From: DATKWD01 sp963704815
GTDB lineage: Bacteria; Actinomycetota; Acidimicrobiia; Acidimicrobiales; Salinilacustritrichaceae
Length of the DNA: 64,000 bases
Assembly: GCA_963704815.1 (NCBI GenBank)
Contig: CAVPHU010000001.1
Span: 124,001-188,000, forward strand
Direction of reading: 5' to 3'
Program-made: the position numbers and the translations under genes
Notes under the pieces: generated by a model
The model's database searches: none
What the model was told of the DNA's origin: nothing
The model's input: only the letters and a program-made list of their open reading frames with translations
In this document: positions 47,889 through 56,814 of the stretch, in pieces
Numbering within the stretch: the first letter of the stretch is position 1
Layout: each line of letters begins with the position of its first letter

Positions 47889-50824
47889 CCGTCGTGGCGA
47901 TCGTGCCGGCCTACAACCGCGCCGACCGGATCGGCGAGACGGTCGGCGCGCTGCGCGGGCTGGCCTCGATCGATCGGCTGCTGGTCGTCGACGACGCGTC
48001 GGACGACGACACCGTCTCGGTGGCCCGCGCCGCCGGCGCCGAGGTGCTGAGCCTCGCCCGGAATCGCGGGAAGGGCGGCGCGGTCGCCGCGGGTGTCGAG
48101 GCGACCCCCGAGGCCGACGTCTACCTGCTGATCGATGCCGACCTCCGGGAGACCGCCGCCGTCGCGGATCGGCTGCTCGAACCCGTGACGAGCGGCAACG
48201 CCGGGATGACCATCGGGATCCTTCCGCCGGCCGGTGGCAAGGCCGGCTTCGGTCTCGTCAAACGGTTGGCCCGCTGGGGAACCGAGCGGGGGAGCGGGGG
48301 GTTCACGCCCGAGGCTCCGCTGTCGGGTCAGCGGGCGGTACGTGCCGACCTGCTGCGCGGGCTCGCATCAGCGCCACGTTTCGGCCTCGAGGTCGCCCTG
48401 AACATCGACGTCGCCCGAGCCGGAGCCGAGATCGTCGAGGTCGAGGTCCAGATGGATCACCGGCACACCGGGCGATCGGTTTCCGGGTTCGTGCATCGCG
48501 GCAGACAGGGCATCGACATCGTGCGTGCGCTGTGGCCGAGGCTCGTCCCGTGGCGAGGCCGCGCGGGGCTGATCGTCGCCGGCACCCTGCTCCTGTTGGC
48601 CACCATGCTGATGACGTCCGGCGCTGCGGTCCCGACCAGCACGGCCGCCACCGCACCGGCCGAGCAGGTCGTGGTCGTGGGCGTGCCCCACTGGGGCCTC
48701 GACGACGTCGACACCGGGCTCACGCCGGTCATCGACGGTCTCGCCCGCGACGGCGCGCTGGCCTCGATGAGCGTCCGCACGTTGGCGGGAGGGCCCTCCA
48801 GCGTCGAGGCCTACGCCACCATCGGTGCCGGAGCGCGAGTGCGCGCCCGGTCGTCGTTGGCCGACGCCTACGAAGCCGACGCGCCCCTCGAGGGCAGCAC
48901 GGCCGCCGAGGTGACGACCCGACGGACCGGCGAGGATCCGGCGGGCGACATCGTGGTTCCCGGGGCCGCGGCTGCCATCGAAGGGGCGGGGAGCGACGTC
49001 CCGAGTCGCCCGGGTGCCCTCGGCGACGCGCTCGACGAGGCGGGGGTCGAGGTCGCCGTGGTCGGCACCGCCGACTTCCGTGCGCTCGACGGCGGATTCG
49101 AGCGATCTCGCCCGACCCCGGCAGCCGTCATGACCTCGGCCGGGGGAGTCGACACCGGCCGGATCGACACGGCGCTCCTGGTCGACGACCCTGCGGCGCC
49201 GTTCGGTCTCCGCGCCGATCAGGAGGCGATGCTCGACGCCACCCGCGACGCCATCGACGGAGGGGCTGGGGTGATCGTCGTCGATCCCGGCGACACCGAC
49301 CGTGCGGGCCGGTACGCCTCGTTCGTGTCCGACGAGCAGGCCGAGGCGCAGCGCAAGGAGGCCCTGGCGCGGATCGACCGGTTCGTCGGCGCCCTCGCCC
49401 CGACACTCGACGACGGCACGTTGCTGCTCATCGTCGGCCTCACCCCGCCGACCCGGACCTGGGAACTCACTCCGATCGTCGCCTCGGGATCGGGGGTGGT
49501 GAACGGCTACCTCCACTCGACCTCGACCAAACGCCTCGGGCTGGTCACCCTGACCGACGTGTCGCCGACGATCCTCGACGTGCTCGGGGTGCCGACCCCC
49601 GACGGCATGATCGGCGTTCCGTTCCGCTACCACGCCGGGACGGTCGACCTCGACGCACTGCGGGCCCAGAACGAGGTGGCCACCGGGCGCGAGGGCGTCT
49701 ACTTCCCGATGGCCCTCACGTTCATCATCGTCCAGGCACTGGGATACATCTTCACGATTCTCGTGCTGAGTCAGGGCGTGAAGAACGAGCGAATGAACAC
49801 GGCGCTCCGAATCATGGTGATGTCGTTCGCCTCCTGGCCGCTGGCGACGTTCGTCCTGCGGGCCATCCCGGCCACTTACGACCTCGGCGCCGGGGCCCAG
49901 GCCGTCCTCATCGGGCTCTCGATCGGCATCGGGCTGGTGTCACTGCGGGCCAAGCGCCATGCCCTCAGTCCCCTCGCCTGGATCTGCGGGATCACGGCTG
50001 CGGTGCTGATGATCGACGTGGCGACCGGCGCGACCCTCCAGATGTCGAGCGTGCTGGGCTATTCGCCGCACACGGCGGCCCGGTTCACCGGCTTCGGCAA
50101 CACCGCCTTCGCCGTCCTCGCGGCCACCTCGGTCCTGGCGGCGGCGATCCACGTCAACGACGCCCCCCGTCGCCGAGACGCCCTGCTCACCGCCGCCGGA
50201 TTCCTGTTCCTCGTCCTCGTCGCCGACGGCGCACCCACGCTCGGCAGCGACGTGGGGGGCATCCTGACGCTGGTGCCGGTCTTCGGGCTGCTGCTGTTCG
50301 CCATGAGCGGCCGGAAGGTGTCGTGGCGCACCGTCGCGGTCGCCGGATTGGCGACGATCTTCGTCGTCGCCCTGGCGGCGGGGCTCGACCTGCTGCGGGG
50401 CGAGGGGAACCGGACCCACCTCGGTGACTTCGTCGTGGGCATCTTCAACGGAGACGGCACTTTCTGGACGACCATCTCGCGCAAGTGGGCCACGAACCTG
50501 CGGGTGTTCCAGAACACGATCTGGACCTGGATGGTCCCGATCACCGCGGTGTTCCTGGTCTACGTCCTGGTCATCTCGAAGGGTTGGCGGCGGCTGCTTC
50601 CGGAGGGCTCACCGCTTCGAGCCGGGATCCTGGCGTGCCTCGCCGCAGGGATCCTGGGGTGGCTCGTCAACGACTCGGGGGTCGTCGTCACGGCGCTCGT
50701 GTTCGTGTACGCCGGCCCGTATCTGACGTTGCTGGCCCTCGCCGGCGATGACGAATCTCCGACGCTCCTGCCGGCTCGGGTCGCCCCCGAACCGGCCGAC
50801 GAACTGGTCGGTTCGCCGAGGTGA
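47885..50824 (+). CDS. GT2 glycosyltransferase fused to phosphatase-like and polytopic membrane domains
   Basis: A 979-residue three-part protein. Residues 1-220 are a GT-A family 2 domain: VAIVPAYNRADRIGETV, LLVVDDASDDDTVSVA, ARNRGKGGAVAAGVE and YLLIDADL (DxD-type). A transmembrane helix at about 230-250 leads to an extracytoplasmic domain (about 260-600) resembling the alkaline-phosphatase superfamily (VVVVGVPHWGLDDVDTGLTP, TLTDVSPTILDVLGVPTPDG), but with metal ligands I cannot confirm. Residues 610-960 hold roughly nine membrane helices with AARFTGFGNTAFAVLAATS and DGAPTLGSDVGGILTLVP. The last two parts occur together in actinobacterial membrane proteins of unknown role; the GT2 fusion is unusual. 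ATG 47885 overlaps the murJ stop. Confidence 0.8.
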   Translation: MTVVAIVPAYNRADRIGETVGALRGLASIDRLLVVDDASDDDTVSVARAAGAEVLSLARNRGKGGAVAAGVEATPEADVYLLIDADLRETAAVADRLLEPVTSGNAGMTIGILPPAGGKAGFGLVKRLARWGTERGSGGFTPEAPLSGQRAVRADLLRGLASAPRFGLEVALNIDVARAGAEIVEVEVQMDHRHTGRSVSGFVHRGRQGIDIVRALWPRLVPWRGRAGLIVAGTLLLLATMLMTSGAAVPTSTAATAPAEQVVVVGVPHWGLDDVDTGLTPVIDGLARDGALASMSVRTLAGGPSSVEAYATIGAGARVRARSSLADAYEADAPLEGSTAAEVTTRRTGEDPAGDIVVPGAAAAIEGAGSDVPSRPGALGDALDEAGVEVAVVGTADFRALDGGFERSRPTPAAVMTSAGGVDTGRIDTALLVDDPAAPFGLRADQEAMLDATRDAIDGGAGVIVVDPGDTDRAGRYASFVSDEQAEAQRKEALARIDRFVGALAPTLDDGTLLLIVGLTPPTRTWELTPIVASGSGVVNGYLHSTSTKRLGLVTLTDVSPTILDVLGVPTPDGMIGVPFRYHAGTVDLDALRAQNEVATGREGVYFPMALTFIIVQALGYIFTILVLSQGVKNERMNTALRIMVMSFASWPLATFVLRAIPATYDLGAGAQAVLIGLSIGIGLVSLRAKRHALSPLAWICGITAAVLMIDVATGATLQMSSVLGYSPHTAARFTGFGNTAFAVLAATSVLAAAIHVNDAPRRRDALLTAAGFLFLVLVADGAPTLGSDVGGILTLVPVFGLLLFAMSGRKVSWRTVAVAGLATIFVVALAAGLDLLRGEGNRTHLGDFVVGIFNGDGTFWTTISRKWATNLRVFQNTIWTWMVPITAVFLVYVLVISKGWRRLLPEGSPLRAGILACLAAGILGWLVNDSGVVVTALVFVYAGPYLTLLALAGDDESPTLLPARVAPEPADELVGSPR

Positions 50825-51666
50825 TGATGGTCGCCGGGCTCGGACTGGGCCTGGTCGCCACCGCCGTGGTGTGGCTGCTCATGCGGCCGACCTTCGCTGC
50901 CGACGTGTTCGACCGCGAGAACCATCGGGGGCGCCACGTGCCGACCGCAGTCGGCGTCGTCCTGATCATCGGCGTGCTCGGCATCGAAGCGGTGCTGGCC
51001 CTGGCCGAGGCCGCAGGTCAGGATCCCGATCTGGTCACGGTTCCCGGCCGCCGACTCGTCGTCCTGGGCGGGTTGGCCTTCGCGCTCCTCGGACTGCTCG
51101 ACGACCTGGCGGGCACGGGCGAGTCACTCGGATTCCGTGGCCACCTCCGGTCGTTGCTCTCGGGCCGGCTCACCACGGGCGGCGTGAAGCTGTTCGGTGG
51201 TGCCGCGGTCGGCGTCGTGCTCGCCGCGTCGTTCGAGCCCAGATCGGTCGGACGGGTCCTCGCCGACGGAGCCCTCATCGCATTGTGCGCGAACCTGGCG
51301 AACCTGTTCGACCGGGCTCCGGGACGGACAGCCAAGGTGTCGTTGCTGTGCTTCGCCGCGCTGGCCGTGGCCACGAAGATGCCCGACGAGTTGTTCGGCC
51401 CCGCCTTCGTGTTCGGTGGTGTGCTGGCGCTGCTGGTGCCCGACCTCCGCGAGCAGCTCATGCTCGGCGACACCGGGTCGAACGTCATCGGCGCCGCCCT
51501 CGGGGTCGGCCTGCTCGTCACGGCATCGCCGACGGCTCGCTCGGTGGCGCTCGTCGTGGTCCTCGCGTTGAACCTGCTCAGCGAGGTGGTGTCGTTCTCG
51601 AAGGTCATCGGCGGCACGCCCGGACTCCGTGAGCTCGACGCGCTCGGACGTCGGTCCGGTCGCTGA
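50821..51666 (+). CDS. MraY/WecA-superfamily glycosyl-1-phosphate transferase homologue
   Basis: A 281-residue membrane protein with about eight helices. ALLGLLDDLAGTG carries the paired Asp of the polyprenyl-phosphate N-acetylhexosamine-1-phosphate transferases. LCANLANLFDRAPGR matches the Asn-rich loop and EQLMLGDTGSNVIGAALG the GDxGS metal site. It is about 50 residues shorter than MraY. Probably transfers a sugar phosphate to a lipid carrier, or regulates that step. Overlaps the preceding gene by 4 nt and ends the operon. Confidence 0.82.
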   Translation: MMMVAGLGLGLVATAVVWLLMRPTFAADVFDRENHRGRHVPTAVGVVLIIGVLGIEAVLALAEAAGQDPDLVTVPGRRLVVLGGLAFALLGLLDDLAGTGESLGFRGHLRSLLSGRLTTGGVKLFGGAAVGVVLAASFEPRSVGRVLADGALIALCANLANLFDRAPGRTAKVSLLCFAALAVATKMPDELFGPAFVFGGVLALLVPDLREQLMLGDTGSNVIGAALGVGLLVTASPTARSVALVVVLALNLLSEVVSFSKVIGGTPGLRELDALGRRSGR

Positions 51667-51727
51667 CGCGGCGTCGATCTGCCGGGGATCCGCGAGTGGT
51701 GACCGCCGAGGGATAGGGTGAAACCCC

Positions 51728-53371
51728 GTGACCAAGCACATTTTCGTGACGGGCGGGGTGGCGAGTTCGCTGGGCAAGGGGTTGACGGCCTCTTCGCTCG
51801 GGCGGCTCCTCAAAGCACGGGGCCTTCGGGTCACGATGCAGAAGCTCGACCCCTACATCAACGTCGACCCGGGCACCATGAACCCGTTCGAGCACGGCGA
51901 GGTGTTCGTGACCGACGACGGCGGCGAGACCGACCTCGACCTCGGGCACTACGAGCGCTTCATCGACGAGAAGCTCACCAAGGACTCGAACGCCACCACC
52001 GGTTCGATCTATTCGCAGGTCCTGGCAGCCGAGCGTCGCGGCGACTACCTCGGCAAGACGGTCCAGGTGATTCCGCACGTGACCGACGAGATCAAACGTC
52101 GCATCATCCGGCTGGCCACCGACGACGTCGACGTGGTCATCACCGAGGTCGGCGGGACGGTGGGCGACATCGAGATCCTCCCGTTCCTCGAGGCGATCCG
52201 GCAGTTCCGTCTCGACGTCGGTCGCGACAACGTGTGCTACGTGCACGTCACCCTCGTTCCCTACATCGGGCCGTCGGGCGAGCAGAAGACGAAGCCGACG
52301 CAGCACTCGGTGACCGAGTTGCGGAGCCGCGGGATCCAGCCCGACGCGATCGTGTGCCGCAGCGCGGATGCCATCGACGGTGACCTCAAACGCAAGATCT
52401 CGAATCTCTGCGACGTCCCCATCGGCGGGGTCGTCAACGCGGCCGACGCCGGCAACCTCTACGAGATCCCCCTCATCCTGCACGAGGAGGGCCTCGACAA
52501 CTGGGTGTGCGACATCCTCCGCTTCGAAGGTGAGCCCGACCTCCGCGAGTGGGAGGCGCTCGTCGAGAAGGTCGATGCCGCCGACACCCCGGTGCGAGTC
52601 GGGATCATCGGCAAGTACGTCAGCTTGCAGGACGCCTATCTCTCGGTCGTCGAGGCGACCAAGCACGGCGGGTACGTCCACGGCGCCAAGATCGAGTTCG
52701 ACTGGATCCAGGCCGAGGACGTCGAGGGTCTGCTGGCCGACGGCCGCCTGCGTGAGCTCGACGGGATCGTCATTCCGGGCGGGTTCGGCGAGCGGGGGAC
52801 CGAAGGCAAGATCGCCGCGGCCGCCTATGCCAGGGAGCAACAGATCCCGTGTCTCGGCCTGTGCCTCGGGCTCCAGATGATGACCATCGAGTTCGCCCGC
52901 AACGTGTTGGGGATGGCCGGTGCGAACTCGAGCGAGATGGATCCCTCGACGCCGTACCCGGTGATCGACCTGATGGATTCACAGCGAGACGTGACCGACA
53001 AGGGCGGCACGATGCGACTCGGCGCCTACATCGCCAAGCTCCAGCCCGGTTCGAAGGTCGCCGCGGCCTACGGCGAGGAGGTCGTCTCCGAACGGCACCG
53101 TCATCGCTACGAGTTCAACCCGAAGTACCGCTCGAAGTTCGAGGGGAGCGGATTCCGGTGCTCGGGCACCTCGCCCGATGACCGGCTGGTCGAGTTCATC
53201 GAGCTCGACGACCACCCCTTCTACATCGGGACCCAGGCGCATCCGGAGTTCCAGAGCCGTCCCGACCGGCCGGCTCCGCTGTTCCGCGAGTTCGCCGCGG
53301 CCGCGCTGTCGCGAGCGGAGGGCCGGGCTCCTCATCTGTTCAAGATCGAACCCCAGCGCACCTCCGTCTGA
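51728..53371 (+). CDS. pyrG: CTP synthase
   Basis: Converts UTP to CTP using glutamine. Synthetase domain: HIFVTGGVASSLGKGLTASS, DPYINVDPGTMNPFEHGEVF, VGGTVGDIEILPFLEA. Class I amidotransferase: GIVIPGGFGERGTEGK, CLGLCLGLQMMTIEF (catalytic Cys) and AHPEFQSRP (His-Glu). 547 residues. TAGGGT (51714-51719) lies 8 nt before GTG 51728, so a new, probably leaderless transcript starts here. Confidence 0.97.
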   Translation: MTKHIFVTGGVASSLGKGLTASSLGRLLKARGLRVTMQKLDPYINVDPGTMNPFEHGEVFVTDDGGETDLDLGHYERFIDEKLTKDSNATTGSIYSQVLAAERRGDYLGKTVQVIPHVTDEIKRRIIRLATDDVDVVITEVGGTVGDIEILPFLEAIRQFRLDVGRDNVCYVHVTLVPYIGPSGEQKTKPTQHSVTELRSRGIQPDAIVCRSADAIDGDLKRKISNLCDVPIGGVVNAADAGNLYEIPLILHEEGLDNWVCDILRFEGEPDLREWEALVEKVDAADTPVRVGIIGKYVSLQDAYLSVVEATKHGGYVHGAKIEFDWIQAEDVEGLLADGRLRELDGIVIPGGFGERGTEGKIAAAAYAREQQIPCLGLCLGLQMMTIEFARNVLGMAGANSSEMDPSTPYPVIDLMDSQRDVTDKGGTMRLGAYIAKLQPGSKVAAAYGEEVVSERHRHRYEFNPKYRSKFEGSGFRCSGTSPDDRLVEFIELDDHPFYIGTQAHPEFQSRPDRPAPLFREFAAAALSRAEGRAPHLFKIEPQRTSV

Positions 53372-53379
53372 GCCGCCGA

Positions 53380-53919
53380 GTGAGCGCCTTTCGCCAGCTC
53401 GGGGCGCGTCGGGTCCACCAGGGCCACGTCATCGATGTCGAGGTCGGCACCTTCGTCGGACCCGACGGGATCGAGTTCGACCGCGACATCGTGCGCCACC
53501 CCGGCGCCGTGTCCGCCGTGCCGCTCCACGAGGACGGGACCGTCACCCTCGTGCGCCAGTACCGGGCGGCACTCGACGCCGACCTGCTGGAGATTCCCGC
53601 AGGCAAACGTGACCGGCCCGACGAGGACCCGGCTGCGACGGCCGGTCGCGAGCTGATCGAGGAGGTCGGCCTGGCGGCCAGCCGTCTCGACCTGCTCGCC
53701 GAGTTCCACAACTCACCCGGATTCAGCGACGAGCACTCCTTCGTCTACCTCGCCACCGGGCTCGTCCCCGTCGACAACGACCTCCAGGGGCCCGAGGAAG
53801 AGGCCCTCGAGGTGGTGACCTTCGCCCTCGCCGAGGTGCCGCAGCTCATCAGCAGTGGCCGGCTGACCGACGCCAAGTCGATCATCGGCCTCACGCTGGC
53901 GATGCAGCGGGTGGGCTGA
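53380..53919 (+). CDS. NUDIX hydrolase, ADP-ribose pyrophosphatase type
   Basis: A 179-residue protein. VRQYRAALDADLLEIPAGK is the hallmark upstream strand of ADP-ribose pyrophosphatases, and the NUDIX box follows with AGRELIEEVGL (residues 87-97). It probably cleaves ADP-ribose to AMP and ribose 5-phosphate. The M. tuberculosis homologue Rv1700 sits in the same place, between pyrG and xerD. GTG 53380 is 8 nt after the pyrG stop. Confidence 0.9.
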   Translation: MSAFRQLGARRVHQGHVIDVEVGTFVGPDGIEFDRDIVRHPGAVSAVPLHEDGTVTLVRQYRAALDADLLEIPAGKRDRPDEDPAATAGRELIEEVGLAASRLDLLAEFHNSPGFSDEHSFVYLATGLVPVDNDLQGPEEEALEVVTFALAEVPQLISSGRLTDAKSIIGLTLAMQRVG

Positions 53920-53922
53920 GGC

Positions 53923-54855
53923 GTGCCCGCGGTCGGCCGCGCCGAGACACCCCTCGAGGTCGAGGACTTCCTGGTCCATCTCGCCGCCGAGCGGGGACGG
54001 GCGGCGTCGACCCTCGTGGCCTATCGGCGAGACCTGAGCCGCTATGCCGAATGGTTGTCCGAGCGAGGAACGGTCATCGGGTCGGTGACCGAGGACGATC
54101 TGGTCACCTACCTCCGGTACCTGCAGTCCGAGGGGGGAGCGCCCGCGAGCGTGAAGCGAGCGATGGTCGCGGTCCGAGGGGTCCATCGCTTCCTGGCCGA
54201 GGAGCACCTGTCCGCAACCGATCCCGCGTCCGCGGTCCGGCCTCCACCGGTCGCAGCGGGACTCCCCAAGGCTCTCACCGAGGACGAGGTCGAGCGGCTG
54301 CTCGACGCCATCGTCGGCGACGACGCCGTGGCCCGACGCGACCGGGCACTGCTCGAGCTGCTCTACGGGACCGGGATTCGCATCTCCGAGGCGGTGGCCA
54401 CCTCGCTGGGCGACCTCGACCTCACCGAGTTGCTGCTCCGGGTGGTGGGCAAGGGCGACCGTGAGCGCGTCGTGCCGTTGGGTCGCATGGCGGCCGAGAC
54501 CCTGCTCCACTGGCTGGCGCCGGGCGGGCGGAGCATCATGGCCCCGAAGCAGTGGAAGCGGCGGGGCGACGCCGATGCGCTCTTCCTCAACCAGCGCGGT
54601 GGTCGGTTGAGCCGCCAGGGTGGCTGGCTCGTGGTCAAGCGTCATGCCGAACGGGTCGGGTTGGGCGACCAGCTGAGCCCGCACGTCCTGCGACACTCGT
54701 GCGCGACCCACATGCTCGATCACGGCGCCGACATCCGCGCCGTCCAGGAACTCCTGGGGCACGCGTCGATCTCGACCACGCAGGTCTACACCAAGGTCTC
54801 CGACGAACGGCTGGTCGAGGCCTACCGCTCGGCGCATCCGCGGGCGGTCAGTTGA
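53923..54855 (+). CDS. xerD: Tyrosine recombinase XerD/XerC
   Basis: Site-specific recombinase that resolves chromosome dimers at dif with its partner. The N-terminal SAM-like domain (EDFLVHLAAERGRAASTLVA, residues 8-90) precedes the catalytic domain: GTGIRISEAV (Arg I), VVGKGDRERVVPLG, SPHVLRHSCATHML (His-x-x-Arg), LGHASISTTQVYTKVS (His and the Tyr nucleophile). 310 residues. The position after pyrG-nudix favours XerD. GTG 53923 starts 4 nt after the NUDIX stop. Confidence 0.93.
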   Translation: MPAVGRAETPLEVEDFLVHLAAERGRAASTLVAYRRDLSRYAEWLSERGTVIGSVTEDDLVTYLRYLQSEGGAPASVKRAMVAVRGVHRFLAEEHLSATDPASAVRPPPVAAGLPKALTEDEVERLLDAIVGDDAVARRDRALLELLYGTGIRISEAVATSLGDLDLTELLLRVVGKGDRERVVPLGRMAAETLLHWLAPGGRSIMAPKQWKRRGDADALFLNQRGGRLSRQGGWLVVKRHAERVGLGDQLSPHVLRHSCATHMLDHGADIRAVQELLGHASISTTQVYTKVSDERLVEAYRSAHPRAVS

Positions 54856-54880
54856 GCTCTCCCGCTGTACGCTCTCGGCC

Positions 54881-55204
54881 ATGACCGACAACGCGCCAGA
54901 CACGCGTGCGCTGCTCGAGGACGAGCGCTCTCACCTCCTCCACCAGATCGACGAACTGACCGCCGGTGGTGAGATCGAACTGGACTTCGACGGGAACTTC
55001 GCCGACTCGGGTCAGGTCGCCGCCGAACAAGGCGAGAACAAGGTCCTCGCCGAGTCGCTGCAGGACCAGCTGTCCGCGGTCGAGAGCGCGCTGGGCAAGA
55101 TGGACGACGGCACCTACGGGCAGTGTGTGACGTGCGGCAAGGCCATCAGCGCCGCACGGCTCGAGGCGATGCCCGCCACGCCGTTCTGCATCGATCACGC
55201 CTGA
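54881..55204 (+). CDS. DksA/TraR-type zinc protein with C3H site
   Basis: A 107-residue protein. Residues 5-78 are a coiled-coil pair (LLEDERSHLLHQIDEL, LQDQLSAVESALGKMDDGTY) and residues 79-107 the zinc finger: QCVTCGKAISAARLEAMP and FCIDHA. The ligands are Cys82, Cys85, Cys103 and apparently His106 in place of the fourth Cys. It could bind the RNA polymerase secondary channel like DksA, or act as a small chaperone; that is inference. TACGCT (54868-54873) is 7 nt before ATG 54881, a leaderless start. Confidence 0.85.
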   Translation: MTDNAPDTRALLEDERSHLLHQIDELTAGGEIELDFDGNFADSGQVAAEQGENKVLAESLQDQLSAVESALGKMDDGTYGQCVTCGKAISAARLEAMPATPFCIDHA

Positions 55205-55212
55205 GTCGCCGC

Positions 55213-55731
55213 GTGTCGGACTGGCTCCACCTGGCACGCCGATTCGCCGGGTCGCTCTGGCCGGCCGGGCCGTCCCGGGCCGACACCGAATGGGCCGAGT
55301 CCCATCTGCTCGACCGTGAAGTGCAGCTGTGGAGACGGATGCCGAGGGTCGATCGCCGACACGCCGTCGGTGTGGCCCGTGAGGTGGAGCTCCGCCTCGG
55401 TCACCAGGCCGAGCGTCCGGTCGTGGCTGCCGCCCTGCTGCACGACGTCGGCAAGATCGAGTCGGGTCTCGGGACCTTCGGGCGGGTGATCGCCACCCTG
55501 GCGGGCAAGGCCGCCGGGCGCGACATGGCGCGGGAATGGCAGCGCGGCACGGGGTTCACCCGCCGCGTCGGGCTCTATCTCCGGCACGACACGCTCGGTG
55601 GCGACCTGCTGGCCATGGCCGGCAGCGACCCGTTGACGGTGGCGTGGGCCCGCGAGCATCACCGACACCCGACGGACTGGACGCTCGACCCACACCTCGC
55701 CGAGGCCCTGAAGACCGCCGACGACGACTGA
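55213..55731 (+). CDS. HD-domain metal-dependent phosphohydrolase
   Basis: A 172-residue protein. HAVGVAREVELRLG supplies the first His, VVAAALLHDVGKIESGLG the HD pair, and REHHRHPTD with TADDD the later ligands. The fold is that of small HD hydrolases acting on nucleotides or phosphoesters; the substrate is unknown. GTG 55213 is 8 nt after the DksA-like stop and keeps the normal size, though the frame is open further up. Convergent with trpS, 11 nt away. Confidence 0.82.
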   Translation: MSDWLHLARRFAGSLWPAGPSRADTEWAESHLLDREVQLWRRMPRVDRRHAVGVAREVELRLGHQAERPVVAAALLHDVGKIESGLGTFGRVIATLAGKAAGRDMAREWQRGTGFTRRVGLYLRHDTLGGDLLAMAGSDPLTVAWAREHHRHPTDWTLDPHLAEALKTADDD

Positions 55732-55742
55732 TCTCGGTTGGG

Positions 55743-56723
55743 TCAGCGGACACCGAGGGCGTGGTGCGCCCGGCTGAGGGTGCCTCGGGCGTGCTCGCGG
55801 GCCCGGTCGGCTCCGACGGTCATCAACCGCTGGGTCTCGCCCGGGTCGGACGCGAGCTCGGCGTAGCGCTGCTGCACGGGCCGGAGCACCTCGACCACGG
55901 CTTCGGCCACGTCAGCCTTGAGCGGCCCGTAGAGCTCGTAGTCGTCGCTCAGGGTCTCGGGGTCGCCGCCGACGCACGCAGCGAGGATCGACAGCAGGTT
56001 CGAGACGCCTGGCTTGGCGGCCACGTCGTAGCGGACCTCGTTGTCGGTGTCGGTGACGGCTCGCTTGATCTTCTTCTCGATGCTCTTGGGGTCGTCGAGC
56101 AGGTCGATGCGCCCGGCCGTGGATTCCTCGACCGATCCCGACATCTTGTCGGTGGGCGACTGGAGGTCCATGACCCGGGCCCCGACCGGTGGCACCACGC
56201 CCTCGGGGACGACGAAGGTGTCGCCGTAGCGGTGATTGAACCGCTCGGCGACGGTACGCGTGAGCTCGATGTGCTGGCGCTGGTCGTCGCCGACCGGGAC
56301 CTCGGTGGTGTCGTAGAGCAGGATGTCGGCCGCCATCAGGGACGGATAGGTGAAGAGCCCGCCGGACACGAACTCGGTGCGGTCGGACTTGTCCTTGAAC
56401 TGGGTCATCCGGCTCAGCTCGCCGAAGCTCGCGGTGCAGTCGATCAGCCAGGCGAGTTCGGAGTGCTCGTGGACGTGCCACTGCACGAACAACGTGCACA
56501 CGTCGGGGTCGAGGCCGATGGCCAGCAGGATCTGACAGAGGCGTTGGGTGCGCTCGCGGAGGACGTCGGGGTCCTGGGGCACCGTGAGCGCGTGCAGGTC
56601 GACGACGCAGTAGTACGCCTCGTCGGGCCGGTGTTGCTCGGCGACCCACTGGCGCAGCGCCCCGAGGTAGTTGCCGAGGTGCACCTCGCCGGTGGGTTTG
56701 ATGCCGGAGAACACGACTGCCAT
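55743..56723 (-). CDS. trpS: Tryptophan-tRNA ligase
   Basis: Class I synthetase. VFSGIKPTGEVHLGNYLGAL holds the HIGH-like HLGN, followed by MAADILLYDTTEVPVGDDQ, and TDKMSGS is the KMSKS motif. ATG 56723 gives 326 residues, and MAVVFSGIKPTG is the family's normal N-terminus; an ATG 29 codons upstream is less likely. Upstream CACCCT is 8 nt from this ATG, a weak leaderless promoter. Divergent from scpA. Confidence 0.94.
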   Translation of the reverse strand: MAVVFSGIKPTGEVHLGNYLGALRQWVAEQHRPDEAYYCVVDLHALTVPQDPDVLRERTQRLCQILLAIGLDPDVCTLFVQWHVHEHSELAWLIDCTASFGELSRMTQFKDKSDRTEFVSGGLFTYPSLMAADILLYDTTEVPVGDDQRQHIELTRTVAERFNHRYGDTFVVPEGVVPPVGARVMDLQSPTDKMSGSVEESTAGRIDLLDDPKSIEKKIKRAVTDTDNEVRYDVAAKPGVSNLLSILAACVGGDPETLSDDYELYGPLKADVAEAVVEVLRPVQQRYAELASDPGETQRLMTVGADRAREHARGTLSRAHHALGVR

Positions 56724-56814
56724 GGGGCCAAAGGGTGACAGGCCTGCGCCCTGCGACGCCACCGCGATCCGCGGATGGCGGCAGGGGAGCGGCTGGTCGC
56801 CTAGAATCACATCG

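Noticed and set aside
47758..50427. An 889-aa Arg-rich frame overlapping the GT2 fusion gene
   Set aside because: It is the second frame of the real gene; composition is nearly all Arg, Gly, Pro and Asp.
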